From the NCBI GenBank assembly GCA_030616665.1, contig JAUWWX010000060.1:1-6018 (forward strand): a stretch of 6,018 nucleotides of DNA, in the 5' to 3' direction. Below, piece after piece: positions 1 through 4,486 of the stretch. The notes below the pieces were generated by a model. That model searched no databases and was not told the DNA's origin. It worked only from the letters and a program-made list of their open reading frames with translations. The first letter of the stretch is position 1. The number at the start of each line of letters is the position of its first letter. Origin of the DNA: an archaeon. GTDB lineage: Archaea; Iainarchaeota; Iainarchaeia; Iainarchaeales; GCA-2688035. The position numbers and the translations under genes are program-made.

Positions 1-735
1 ACTTTGATAAGCAGGTTTGACCTGTTCTTCATGATAAAGGACGTTTTGGACAGGACAAAGGACGAGGCGATTACTGCTCACATCCTTAAAACGCATAAGG
101 GAGGAGAAATACTTTCACAGTACAAGAAGAAGGGAAAGCCTTTGAAGAAAGCAGAGTTGGAGGAAATTGAGGCCATTTCCGCGCCGCAAATTGAGCCGCA
201 AGTGCTTGGAAAATACATCTCTTATGCAAGGCAGAACGTCTTCCCCATTTTGAGCAAGGAGGCAATCCAGACGATAAGCGATTTTTACATTGGCTTGCGA
301 GACATAGGTAGAAAGGAGGGGAGCTATTCTGCTACGCACAGGCAATTAGAGGGCTTGGTTAGGCTTAGCGAGGCAAGCGCCAGGGTCAGGTTGAGCGATG
401 TTGCAGAAAAAGAGGATGCTGATAGGGCTGTAAGGCTTGTGAGGGCATCGCTTAGTGATGTGGTAACAGACCCGGAAACGGGAAAGATTGACTACGACAT
501 CATTATGACCGGGCAAACTCATACCCAGGTAACAAACATGAGAAAGATTCTTTCAATTGTCAGGGAAAAGGTCAAGGAAGGCCAGGAGACAGTGCCATTG
601 GAGGAAGTGCTAAGCGAAGCAGAAGCAGCAGGAATAAACAGGGACAGGGCTCGCGATTTGATTGCAAAGCTTGAGAGGAACGGCGAACTGTACAAGCCAA
701 GGCACAACTTTTTGAAGCCAACGCAAAAGGACTAA
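1..735 (+). CDS. mcm: MCM replicative DNA helicase, C-terminal part (5' end outside window)
   Basis: This is the C-terminal 244 residues of the hexameric MCM helicase, which unwinds DNA at the archaeal replication fork using ATP. The frame is open from base 1, so the TTG at base 4 is an internal leucine and not a start. Counting from base 1, the MCM arginine-finger motif SRFD is at residues 4-7. The conserved lid-side segment KYISYARQNVFPILSKEA lies at about 71-88, and the sensor-2 region THRQLEGLVRLSEASARVRL at about 112-131. A typical C-terminal winged-helix domain fills about 180-244, with an acidic and basic helix pair and an ELYKPRHNFLKP wing. The Walker A and B motifs and the N-terminal DNA-binding domains lie to the left of the window. 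The gene ends in TAA and the next start is about 90 bases on, so it need not be cotranscribed with its neighbour. Identification is secure; completeness upstream cannot be judged. Confidence 0.96.
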   Translation, partial: TLISRFDLFFMIKDVLDRTKDEAITAHILKTHKGGEILSQYKKKGKPLKKAELEEIEAISAPQIEPQVLGKYISYARQNVFPILSKEAIQTISDFYIGLRDIGRKEGSYSATHRQLEGLVRLSEASARVRLSDVAEKEDADRAVRLVRASLSDVVTDPETGKIDYDIIMTGQTHTQVTNMRKILSIVREKVKEGQETVPLEEVLSEAEAAGINRDRARDLIAKLERNGELYKPRHNFLKPTQKD

Positions 736-798
736 CAATTAAGCCAAAAACAATAGGGGGAAAAACATTTTAGTTTGTGGTTATGGACAAGTGGAAGA

Positions 799-806
799 AT
801 TATTAA
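799..806 (+). promoter_or_regulatory. Putative TATA box for the 829-1233 gene
   Basis: The sequence ATTATTAA is centred about 26 bases before the ATG at 829. That is the distance expected between an archaeal TATA box and the transcription start of a leaderless mRNA, and it favours the 829 start over the upstream in-frame TTG at 775. The match to a strong TATA consensus is only fair. Confidence 0.45.
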
Positions 807-828
807 CTTTGAAGAAGCTATTTTTACA

Positions 829-1233
829 ATGCATAGAAGGCTGAAAAAGCAGAAGATTCCTTACTCTACTTTGTCTAGCAAATCCAAAAAGGCAATTGAT
901 GAATTGGTGGCAAAACGCGATAGGAGACTTGAAGCAAGAAAAGAATTACCAAAACTTATAGTGTTGCCGGGATTTATAAAAAAGGCAAAGAAAATCTGGG
1001 AACTTTGTGTAAAAGAGCCAAAAGAAGCCAAAGAGGCAACCCGTCTAGTTGGCAAGGCATTGGTTGATGAAGCGCTAAAGAACAGCGAATTCAGAGATTC
1101 ATTAAATAAATATAGATATGTGCTTGTTAACTTTGAAGGCGATCTAGTTTTGACTAACAAGGGTAGGAGAATGCCCTTCCTTGGCTTTATTAGATTGGAA
1201 AGCATTAAGATTCTTTTGGGAATATACCAGTAA
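829..1233 (+). CDS. Hypothetical basic protein, 134 aa (unrecognised)
   Basis: I do not recognise this family. From ATG 829 the product has a Lys/Arg-rich, probably helical N-terminal half (HRRLKKQK at 2-9, KRDRRLEARKELPK at 29-42). A second helical stretch, rich in Lys and Ala, covers about 50-86. The C-terminal section looks like beta strands (YRYVLVNFEGDLVLTNKG, 95-112) followed by a hydrophobic end (FLGFIRLESIKILLGIY). There is no signal peptide or clear membrane span, so a cytoplasmic and perhaps nucleic-acid-binding protein is possible, but that is inference. The frame stays open upstream to a TTG at 775 that would add 18 residues. ATG 829 is preferred because a TATA-like box lies 26 bases before it. 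Base composition is lower in G+C than the neighbours (21 of 60 at 841-900, against 33 of 60 at 4201-4260 in aIF1A), which suggests a recent or lineage-specific gene. Confidence 0.72.
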   Translation: MHRRLKKQKIPYSTLSSKSKKAIDELVAKRDRRLEARKELPKLIVLPGFIKKAKKIWELCVKEPKEAKEATRLVGKALVDEALKNSEFRDSLNKYRYVLVNFEGDLVLTNKGRRMPFLGFIRLESIKILLGIYQ

Positions 1234-1234
1234 G

Positions 1235-1240
1235 TTTTTT
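1235..1240 (+). terminator. T6 tract just after the 829-1233 stop
   Basis: Six T residues begin two bases after the TAA stop. Archaeal RNA polymerase terminates at short U-rich tracts without needing a hairpin, so this is a plausible terminator, though it is weak evidence alone. Confidence 0.4.
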
Positions 1241-1321
1241 CCGAAGATGTCTTTGCGTTGCTTGGAGGCATTAAACACTTTCAGATTCAAGCACGTTCCT
1301 GTTCCAAAACAATAAAAATAG

Positions 1322-1329
1322 TTATTTAA
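1322..1329 (+). promoter_or_regulatory. Putative TATA box for the A22 protease gene
   Basis: TTATTTAA is centred about 28 bases before ATG 1354 and is preceded by an A-rich stretch that could serve as a TFB recognition element. There is no Shine-Dalgarno sequence before 1354, only a pyrimidine run with T8 at 1344-1351, so a leaderless mRNA is the likely arrangement. Confidence 0.65.
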
Positions 1330-1353
1330 GCACTAATTCCCTCTTTTTTTTCA

Positions 1354-2175
1354 ATGAACAGGGTTTTTGTTGGCTTGCTGCTGGTTTTCCTGGTTACGCA
1401 GGTTCTTGGCGTTGCTGTTGGCGCAATCCTTATTGGCGAGATTGCCTCTGGGGAAATGGAGCAGCCAACCATTGTTACTGAGAATCCTGACGACCCAATC
1501 AATGCTGTTGCGCTTATTCTTGGAATCCTCTTCTTCACAGGCATGCTTTTGCTGTTCATGCTTTTCTTTAAGGGCGCAAAGCTGTTCAGGCTGCTTGAGC
1601 TGTTTGTAGTATTCACCGCTTCCATCATTGTTTTCAGTGCCATTATCCCTGGCGCTGCCTTCCTTTTTGCTGTTGAGCTGGTTGCATTGAAGCTTCTTTT
1701 GCCCAAAAGCGTTTTGGTAAGGAATGCTTCCGCAGTGATTGCAATTGCAGGCATCGGCGCCCTCATTGGCGTAACATTGGGAGTTATCCCAGTGCTTGTT
1801 TTCCTCATTCTTCTCTCAGTTTACGACTTCATCGCCGTATTCAAGACAAAGCACATGGTCAAGCTTGCCAAAGGAATCTCAAAGAGAAACCTTTCCTTTA
1901 CTGTTGCAATTCCAACAAAGGAACATACCTTTGAGCTTGGAACAGGCGATTTGGTCATCCCGCTTGTTTTTGCAGTTAGCGTGATGAAGGCCTCATCCCA
2001 AGGCTTTCCCTTTTACGTTGTGCCAGCCCTCTTCATTCTTGTTGCTTCCCTTGCAGGCCTTTTGTTCACAATCAACTGGGTGAGCAAGCACGTGGGAAAA
2101 GCATTGCCTGCCTTGCCGCCTCAAGCCGCCCTAATGATAATCGCCTGGCTGGCATCAAAGGCAATTGGGTTTTGA
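1354..2175 (+). CDS. Presenilin-like A22 family intramembrane aspartyl protease
   Basis: This is a multi-pass membrane protein of 273 residues with the complete signature of the presenilin/signal peptide peptidase family. The catalytic YD motif is at Tyr157-Asp158 and the second catalytic aspartate is in GTGD at 196-199. The PAL motif is at 252-254 near the C-terminus, inside LPALPPQAAL. About nine hydrophobic segments can be picked out, starting at residues 4-28, as expected for this fold. Asp158 and Asp199 should form the active site that cuts transmembrane helices within the membrane. The length is close to that of archaeal homologues of the PSH type (COG3389), of which the Methanoculleus enzyme is the structural reference. 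The physiological substrates of archaeal members are largely unknown. The gene appears to be monocistronic from its own promoter and converges on the 51-residue minus-strand gene with one base between stop codons. Confidence 0.93.
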   Translation: MNRVFVGLLLVFLVTQVLGVAVGAILIGEIASGEMEQPTIVTENPDDPINAVALILGILFFTGMLLLFMLFFKGAKLFRLLELFVVFTASIIVFSAIIPGAAFLFAVELVALKLLLPKSVLVRNASAVIAIAGIGALIGVTLGVIPVLVFLILLSVYDFIAVFKTKHMVKLAKGISKRNLSFTVAIPTKEHTFELGTGDLVIPLVFAVSVMKASSQGFPFYVVPALFILVASLAGLLFTINWVSKHVGKALPALPPQAALMIIAWLASKAIGF

Positions 2176-2176
2176 A

Positions 2177-2332
2177 TTAGGCTGCCATTCTTTTCCTGGC
2201 TTCTTTGAGCCTTCTTTCGTATTCTCTTGTTTTTGCAGGACCGTGACCAAATCTGGAGAATATGACTTTTTTCAGCCTTGCCAGAGGGCCCACCGGTTTA
2301 ACTTTCACAAGCTTCGGACGTCTTTGTGCCAT
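2177..2332 (-). CDS. Small highly basic hypothetical protein, 51 aa
   Basis: I do not recognise the family. The 51 residues contain 17 Lys/Arg and only three acidic residues, with no Cys. The N-terminus is extended and Pro/Lys-rich (RRPKLVKVKPVGPLARLKK). A glycine turn (FGHGP, 28-32) follows, and then a strongly charged probable helix (KTREYERRLKEARKRM). This composition resembles small ribosome- or nucleic-acid-binding proteins, but that is inference. ATG at 2332 was chosen over an upstream ATG at 2446. The longer version would run back into the 3' end of the VTT gene, whereas a TATA box lies about 40 bases before 2332 and a purine-rich GGGATGG lies just before the start. It is downstream of the VTT gene on the same strand but has its own promoter. 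Confidence 0.68.
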   Translation of the reverse strand: MAQRRPKLVKVKPVGPLARLKKVIFSRFGHGPAKTREYERRLKEARKRMAA

Positions 2333-2367
2333 TTTACCATCCCTTACATATATTTCCTTTCTCGTAC

Positions 2368-2375
2368 TTTTTAAA
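2368..2375 (-). promoter_or_regulatory. TATA box for the 51-aa basic protein gene
   Basis: Read on the minus strand the sequence is AGGTTTAAAAAGT, a good archaeal TATA box. It is centred about 40 bases before ATG 2332, so transcription would begin about 13-14 bases ahead of the start codon and leave a very short leader with a purine-rich GGGATGG. It begins only a few bases after the stop codon of the upstream VTT gene. Confidence 0.6.
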
Positions 2376-2381
2376 CCTTTG

Positions 2382-2918
2382 TTACAGGCCGAGCATTGCC
2401 GCAAGCCATGGCAGGGCCTCCATTCCAATGTATCCGACAATTGCAACCAGCGTGTACCTTAGTGTCTTGCCTGCCAGTGCCGCGATGAAGAATCTCTTGT
2501 AGTCGTATTTTATTATCCCTGCTGCGATTCCAATCAAGTCAAATGGAAATGGCGTGAATGCCCCCAAGAAGATTATTGGCATGCCCTTGTTGGCAAGCTT
2601 TTCCCCGATTTCAAATACCTTTTCAACCCTCTTCTCCTTCATTTTCTTCAAGGTGTTTATCCCAAGCAGCCCGAGAATATAGCCTGACATTTCGCCAATT
2701 GCTGCCGCCGTGCCTGTTACTATGCCAATCAAGAGAACATAAGCAAGGTTTGGGGAAAAGGCTCCAATCAAGAGCACGATTGGCTCTACGAGGATTGGGA
2801 AGAAAAGCGAGGCATTTGCAAAGATTGTGAACAGGAACAAAACAGCAATTCCAAACGGCGAGGCATAGATAAAGCCTGCAATTGCCTCTGTGCTGCCAAG
2901 GAAAAAGGAAAGGTCCAT
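2382..2918 (-). CDS. VTT-domain (DedA/YqaA-like) membrane protein
   Basis: This is a 178-residue integral membrane protein of the VTT (SNARE-associated, DedA) superfamily, members of which are linked to lipid scrambling or transport and membrane homeostasis. Visible family marks are the re-entrant-loop region GTAAAIGEMSGYILG (69-83) and the second conserved region GAFTPFPFDLIGIAAG (119-134). After these come YDYKRFF (138-144) and a glycine plus arginine in AGKTLRY (149-155). The pattern fits the YqaA branch (COG1238) better than classical DedA, whose second motif carries extra arginines. Four to five hydrophobic spans are visible, with a basic linker (KKMKEKRVEK) between the motifs. ATG 2918 has no Shine-Dalgarno sequence but has a TATA-like box 26 bases upstream, which suggests a leaderless transcript. 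It is divergent from aIF2-beta. Family assignment is confident; the transported lipid or ion is unknown. Confidence 0.88.
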   Translation of the reverse strand: MDLSFFLGSTEAIAGFIYASPFGIAVLFLFTIFANASLFFPILVEPIVLLIGAFSPNLAYVLLIGIVTGTAAAIGEMSGYILGLLGINTLKKMKEKRVEKVFEIGEKLANKGMPIIFLGAFTPFPFDLIGIAAGIIKYDYKRFFIAALAGKTLRYTLVAIVGYIGMEALPWLAAMLGL

Positions 2919-2940
2919 GTAGCTAATTAGTCAAATGCGG

Positions 2941-2948
2941 TTAATTAA
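2941..2948 (-). promoter_or_regulatory. TATA-like box for the VTT gene (divergent promoter region)
   Basis: The palindrome TTAATTAA is centred 26-27 bases before ATG 2918 on the minus strand, the spacing of an archaeal leaderless promoter. The purine-rich bases before it on that strand (ACAAAACA) could be the TFB element. It shares the short divergent intergenic region with the aIF2-beta promoter. Confidence 0.6.
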
Positions 2949-2972
2949 TGTTTTGTTAAGGCAAAGAAAGGG

Positions 2973-2979
2973 TTTAAAA
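2973..2979 (+). promoter_or_regulatory. TATA box for the aIF2-beta operon
   Basis: GGTTTAAAAC preceded by AAAGAAAG is a strong archaeal BRE/TATA arrangement. Its centre is 27 bases before ATG 3003 but only 15 before ATG 2991. Transcription should therefore start at about 3003, after the first ATG. Confidence 0.7.
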
Positions 2980-3002
2980 CGCTTACTGGAATGAACCCTT
3001 TT

Positions 3003-3410
3003 ATGGAATACAAGAAGATGCTTGAAGGGCTTTACGCAAGCCTTCCTGAGAGAAGCAAGAAGCATGAACGCTTTGAGATGCCTGAGGTTGACTCTTTTGT
3101 GCATGGCACCAAGACAATTGTAAAGAACTTTTCAGCGATTTTGAAGGTCATTAATCGAGATAAAAAGCATCTGTTCAAGTTTCTTGCAAAGGAAACAGCA
3201 ACTAGTACTGCTATAGATGACAGCGGCCGGCTTGTTTTGAGCGGACGCTTCAGCAGGGAGCAGGTTAACAGACTTATTAAAAGCTACATCACGCAATTCA
3301 TTTTGTGCCCTGAGTGCAAGAGGCCTGACACAAAGGTAACTGAAAAGCAGGGCGTTAGAATGCTTAAATGCGATGCGTGCGGCGCACTCAGCAGCGTTAG
3401 AGGGCTTTAA
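3003..3410 (+). CDS. eif2b: Translation initiation factor aIF2, beta subunit
   Basis: This is the beta subunit of the heterotrimeric aIF2 that carries methionyl initiator tRNA to the small ribosomal subunit. Reading order matches the family. A short N-terminal helix (EYKKMLEGLYASLPE) contacts the gamma subunit. A central alpha-beta domain contains the conserved VHGTKTIVKNF and the RDKKHLFKFLAKE segment. A C-terminal zinc ribbon has the four cysteines as CPEC and CDAC. Length is 135 residues from ATG 3003, typical of archaeal members, which usually begin with a Met-aromatic-acidic pattern like MEYKK. An in-frame ATG at 2991 adds only MNPF and lies too close to the TATA box to be transcribed, so 3003 is preferred and the mRNA is probably leaderless. 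The DUF424 gene follows after 13 bases with its own ribosome site, so the two form an operon. Confidence 0.97.
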   Translation: MEYKKMLEGLYASLPERSKKHERFEMPEVDSFVHGTKTIVKNFSAILKVINRDKKHLFKFLAKETATSTAIDDSGRLVLSGRFSREQVNRLIKSYITQFILCPECKRPDTKVTEKQGVRMLKCDACGALSSVRGL

Positions 3411-3418
3411 GGGAGGCG
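3411..3418 (+). promoter_or_regulatory. Shine-Dalgarno site that fixes the DUF424 start
   Basis: GGGAGGCG follows directly after the aIF2-beta stop codon. The core GGAGG ends seven bases before a TTG at 3424, which is the normal spacing for an archaeal internal cistron. It decides for the TTG start over an ATG at 3373 that lies inside aIF2-beta. Confidence 0.82.
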
Positions 3419-3423
3419 TTCTT

Positions 3424-3717
3424 TTGATATTTTTCAAAGTGCATGGCTCTCTTGGCAAAGAGGTTCTGGCTGTATGCGACAAGGAACTGTGCGGCAAAAC
3501 CATTAATGGACCAAATGCACGGTTTGTTGTAAGCGAGTCCTTTTACAAGGGCGAAGAAATTAGTGTTAAAGGCCTGAAGGCAAAATTGCGTGAATTTGAG
3601 AACATCAACATCGTTGGAAACAGGGCAGTTGCTGTTGCACTTGAGGAAAAGCTTGTTGCAGAGGAAAATGTAGTGGAAATAGCCGGAGTAAAGCACGTGC
3701 AAATATTTAAAATATAG
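3424..3717 (+). CDS. DUF424 family protein (COG2412), TTG start
   Basis: This is a conserved archaeal protein of unknown function, 97 residues long from TTG 3424. The family pattern is clear. It opens with FFKVHGSLGKEVLAVCDKEL (3-22) and continues with GKTI and VSESFYKGEE (36-45). It ends with GNRAVAVALEE and the C-terminal block VVEIAGVKHVQIFKI. Cys18 lies in the conserved VCDKEL segment. The longest ORF begins at ATG 3373, but that would overlap aIF2-beta by 38 bases and add residues the family lacks, while a strong GGAGG sits seven bases before TTG 3424. The position directly after aIF2-beta suggests a role tied to translation, which remains an inference. The TAG stop lies within an AT-rich 15-base sequence that is also a likely promoter for the next ORF. 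Confidence 0.92.
   Translation: MIFFKVHGSLGKEVLAVCDKELCGKTINGPNARFVVSESFYKGEEISVKGLKAKLREFENINIVGNRAVAVALEEKLVAEENVVEIAGVKHVQIFKI
3703..3713 (+). promoter_or_regulatory. Putative TATA box for the orphan ORF 3748-3996
   Basis: The TATA core ATATTTAAAAT is centred about 39-40 bases before the proposed ATA start at 3748 and about 28 bases before the AGGTGG at 3736. The arrangement nearly equals that of the beta-propeller gene, where the TATA centre to Shine-Dalgarno distance is about 26 and TATA centre to start about 37. Confidence 0.5.
3703..3717 (+). repeat. 15-base direct repeat, copy 1 (TATA-like)
   Basis: ATATTTAAAATATAG occurs here and again, base for base, at 4022-4036. The copies bracket the orphan ORF 3748-3996. 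Each contains a good TATA core, TTTAAAATA, so shared promoter function is the simplest reading. This copy also contains the DUF424 stop codon (TAG at 3715-3717). Confidence 0.8.
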
Positions 3718-3735
3718 CAAAGAATACTATTCTAT

Positions 3736-3741
3736 AGGTGG
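3736..3741 (+). promoter_or_regulatory. Shine-Dalgarno-like AGGTGG before an ATA codon
   Basis: AGGTGG, a partial match to the archaeal GGAGGTGA, ends six bases before the in-frame ATA at 3748. No ATG, GTG or TTG exists in the reading frame after it until the stop. The intervening T6 (3742-3747) could instead be a terminator for the aIF2-beta-DUF424 operon, and the two readings compete. Confidence 0.4.
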
Positions 3742-3747
3742 TTTTTT

Positions 3748-3996
3748 ATAAAGAGAAGACAAAGAAAAGAACCAATCAAACCAAAGGGGCAGAAACTACG
3801 ACCAGAAACCAAGCAGTTACAAGGTCTGCTAGTTGCTAGGTTTGGAAAAAGTACTTTTGAAACGGTTAAGGCTGTTGTTGAAGCCGAAAATAGACAGCAT
3901 AATCTCAGGCTAAACCCTGAGCAGGTTATTACAGAAGTTTCCCGCAGACTTGGGAAACTTGACAAACCGTTCACCCTTACCGGCAGGCCAGGTTAA
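3748..3996 (+). CDS. Orphan ORF, 82 codons, no standard start; possible ATA-initiated gene or decayed gene
   Basis: This frame is open from the DUF424 stop to a TAA at 3994-3996 but contains no ATG, GTG or TTG, so start-codon-based gene callers will miss it. From ATA 3748 the product would be 82 residues. It has a very basic tail (KRRQRKEPIKPKGQKLRPE, 2-20) and an amphipathic helical region (TKQLQGLLVARFGKSTFETV, 21-40, continuing through KAVVEAENRQ). A second helix follows at about 57-70 (PEQVITEVSRRLGKL). The composition looks like a real soluble protein, while the minus-strand reading of the same DNA is Ser/Leu/Phe/Cys-rich and looks like a shadow. I do not recognise a family. It lies between DUF424 and aIF1A, so a translation-related role is conceivable. 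Alternatives are a gene whose start was lost by mutation, a one-base sequencing error near 3740 (a GTG at 3738 is in another frame), or use of an ATA start. Confidence 0.5.
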   Translation: MKRRQRKEPIKPKGQKLRPETKQLQGLLVARFGKSTFETVKAVVEAENRQHNLRLNPEQVITEVSRRLGKLDKPFTLTGRPG

Positions 3997-4021
3997 CAAA
4001 ATATTCTTTGGTGCTAACGTC

Positions 4022-4036
4022 ATATTTAAAATATAG
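4022..4036 (+). promoter_or_regulatory. TATA box for aIF1A; copy 2 of the 15-base repeat
   Basis: The second copy of ATATTTAAAATATAG has its TATA centre about 30 bases before ATG 4059. That puts the transcription start within a few bases of the start codon. An AGGGGA at 4045-4050 lies too near the predicted RNA start to be relied on as a ribosome site. Confidence 0.65.
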
Positions 4037-4058
4037 TTGAGCCTAGGGGAATACTTGA

Positions 4059-4388
4059 ATGCCAAGCAACAAAAACAAGAAGGACAAAACCAGTTCGGAG
4101 AGCATTGGAAGGCTCCGGTTCCCAAAAAAAGAGGAACACGAACAGTTTGGCATTGTAACGCAGTTGATGGGCGCCTGCCAGCTCATAGTAATATGCCAGG
4201 ACGGCGTTGAAAGAAAGTGCAGGATTCCAGGCAAGCTGAGGAAGCGTGTTTGGGTCAGGGTAAACGACCTCGTCATAGTGAAGGTGTGGGATTTCCAGCC
4301 GAGCAAGGGCGACATAAAGTGGCGGTTTTTTGGGAACCAGGTTGAATGGTTCAAGAGGAAGGGCATGCTGGAAGGCCTGCCGGTCTGA
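4059..4388 (+). CDS. eif1A: Translation initiation factor aIF1A
   Basis: This is the archaeal/eukaryotic homologue of bacterial IF1. It is an OB-fold protein that binds the decoding site of the small ribosomal subunit and assists scanning and initiator tRNA placement. The 109 residues follow the family throughout. A basic, polar N-terminal tail (PSNKNKKDK) leads into GRLRFPKKEE. The OB-fold follows, with GIVTQLMGACQLIVICQDG (31-49), the hallmark RIPGKLRKRVWVRVNDLVIVK (55-75) and GDIKWRFFGNQVEWFKRKG (84-102). The usual acidic C-terminal tail of eukaryotic eIF1A is absent, as in other Archaea. The gene has its own TATA box and no good Shine-Dalgarno, so a near-leaderless transcript is likely. 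Confidence 0.96.
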   Translation: MPSNKNKKDKTSSESIGRLRFPKKEEHEQFGIVTQLMGACQLIVICQDGVERKCRIPGKLRKRVWVRVNDLVIVKVWDFQPSKGDIKWRFFGNQVEWFKRKGMLEGLPV

Positions 4389-4414
4389 TTCTTATCCCAT
4401 GCCAAAAAACCGTC

Positions 4415-4432
4415 TTTAGGCTTTTGCCTAAG
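4415..4432. other. Short hairpin after aIF1A
   Basis: TTTAGGC and GCCTAAG can pair as a 7-base stem (one G-U pair) around a TTTT loop. It is 26 bases past the aIF1A stop. The plus strand has A-runs, not T-runs, on both sides, so it is not a standard terminator for aIF1A. Read on the minus strand a T6 follows the stem, but no minus-strand gene ends here. It could stabilise the aIF1A 3' end. Confidence 0.4.
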
Positions 4433-4444
4433 CAAAAAAGGGGG

Positions 4445-4454
4445 TATTTAAATA
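4445..4454 (+). promoter_or_regulatory. Strong BRE/TATA promoter of the beta-propeller gene
   Basis: AAAAAAGGGGG followed by TATTTAAATA is the best BRE/TATA match in the window. Transcription should begin near 4476, directly at the GGTGA Shine-Dalgarno sequence, leaving a leader of about eleven bases before TTG 4487. Confidence 0.75.
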
Positions 4455-4475
4455 TCGGTTTGCATAATGGTATTT

Positions 4476-4480
4476 GGTGA
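4476..4480 (+). promoter_or_regulatory. Shine-Dalgarno GGTGA for the beta-propeller gene
   Basis: GGTGA ends six bases before an in-frame TTG at 4487 but 18 bases before the first in-frame ATG at 4499. Normal spacing therefore selects the TTG. An ATG at 4480 opens only a five-codon frame and is not a gene. Confidence 0.6.
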
Positions 4481-4486
4481 TGTTTC

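Noticed and set aside
4..6. TTG as a start codon for the MCM frame
   Set aside because: The frame is open to base 1 and the protein here begins in the middle of the conserved MCM ATPase core, so the gene is simply cut by the window edge.
1247..1315. 22-codon ATG ORF in the gap between the hypothetical gene and the protease gene
   Set aside because: Too short, with no ribosome site or recognisable sequence.
1326..1808. 160-codon minus-strand ORF opposite the A22 protease
   Set aside because: Ser/Thr/Lys/Pro-rich shadow of a hydrophobic coding frame; the plus strand has all protease motifs.
2333..2446. N-terminal extension of the 51-aa protein to ATG 2446
   Set aside because: It would start inside the VTT gene and read through the TATA box and the predicted RNA start.
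3738..3837. GTG-started frame overlapping the orphan ORF
   Set aside because: It stops after about 32 codons and lacks the composition of the longer frame; it would matter only if a one-base frameshift occurred.
3397..3974. Minus-strand ORFs opposite DUF424 and the orphan
   Set aside because: Cys/Phe/Leu/Ser-rich composition typical of antisense shadows, and DUF424 is clearly on the plus strand.
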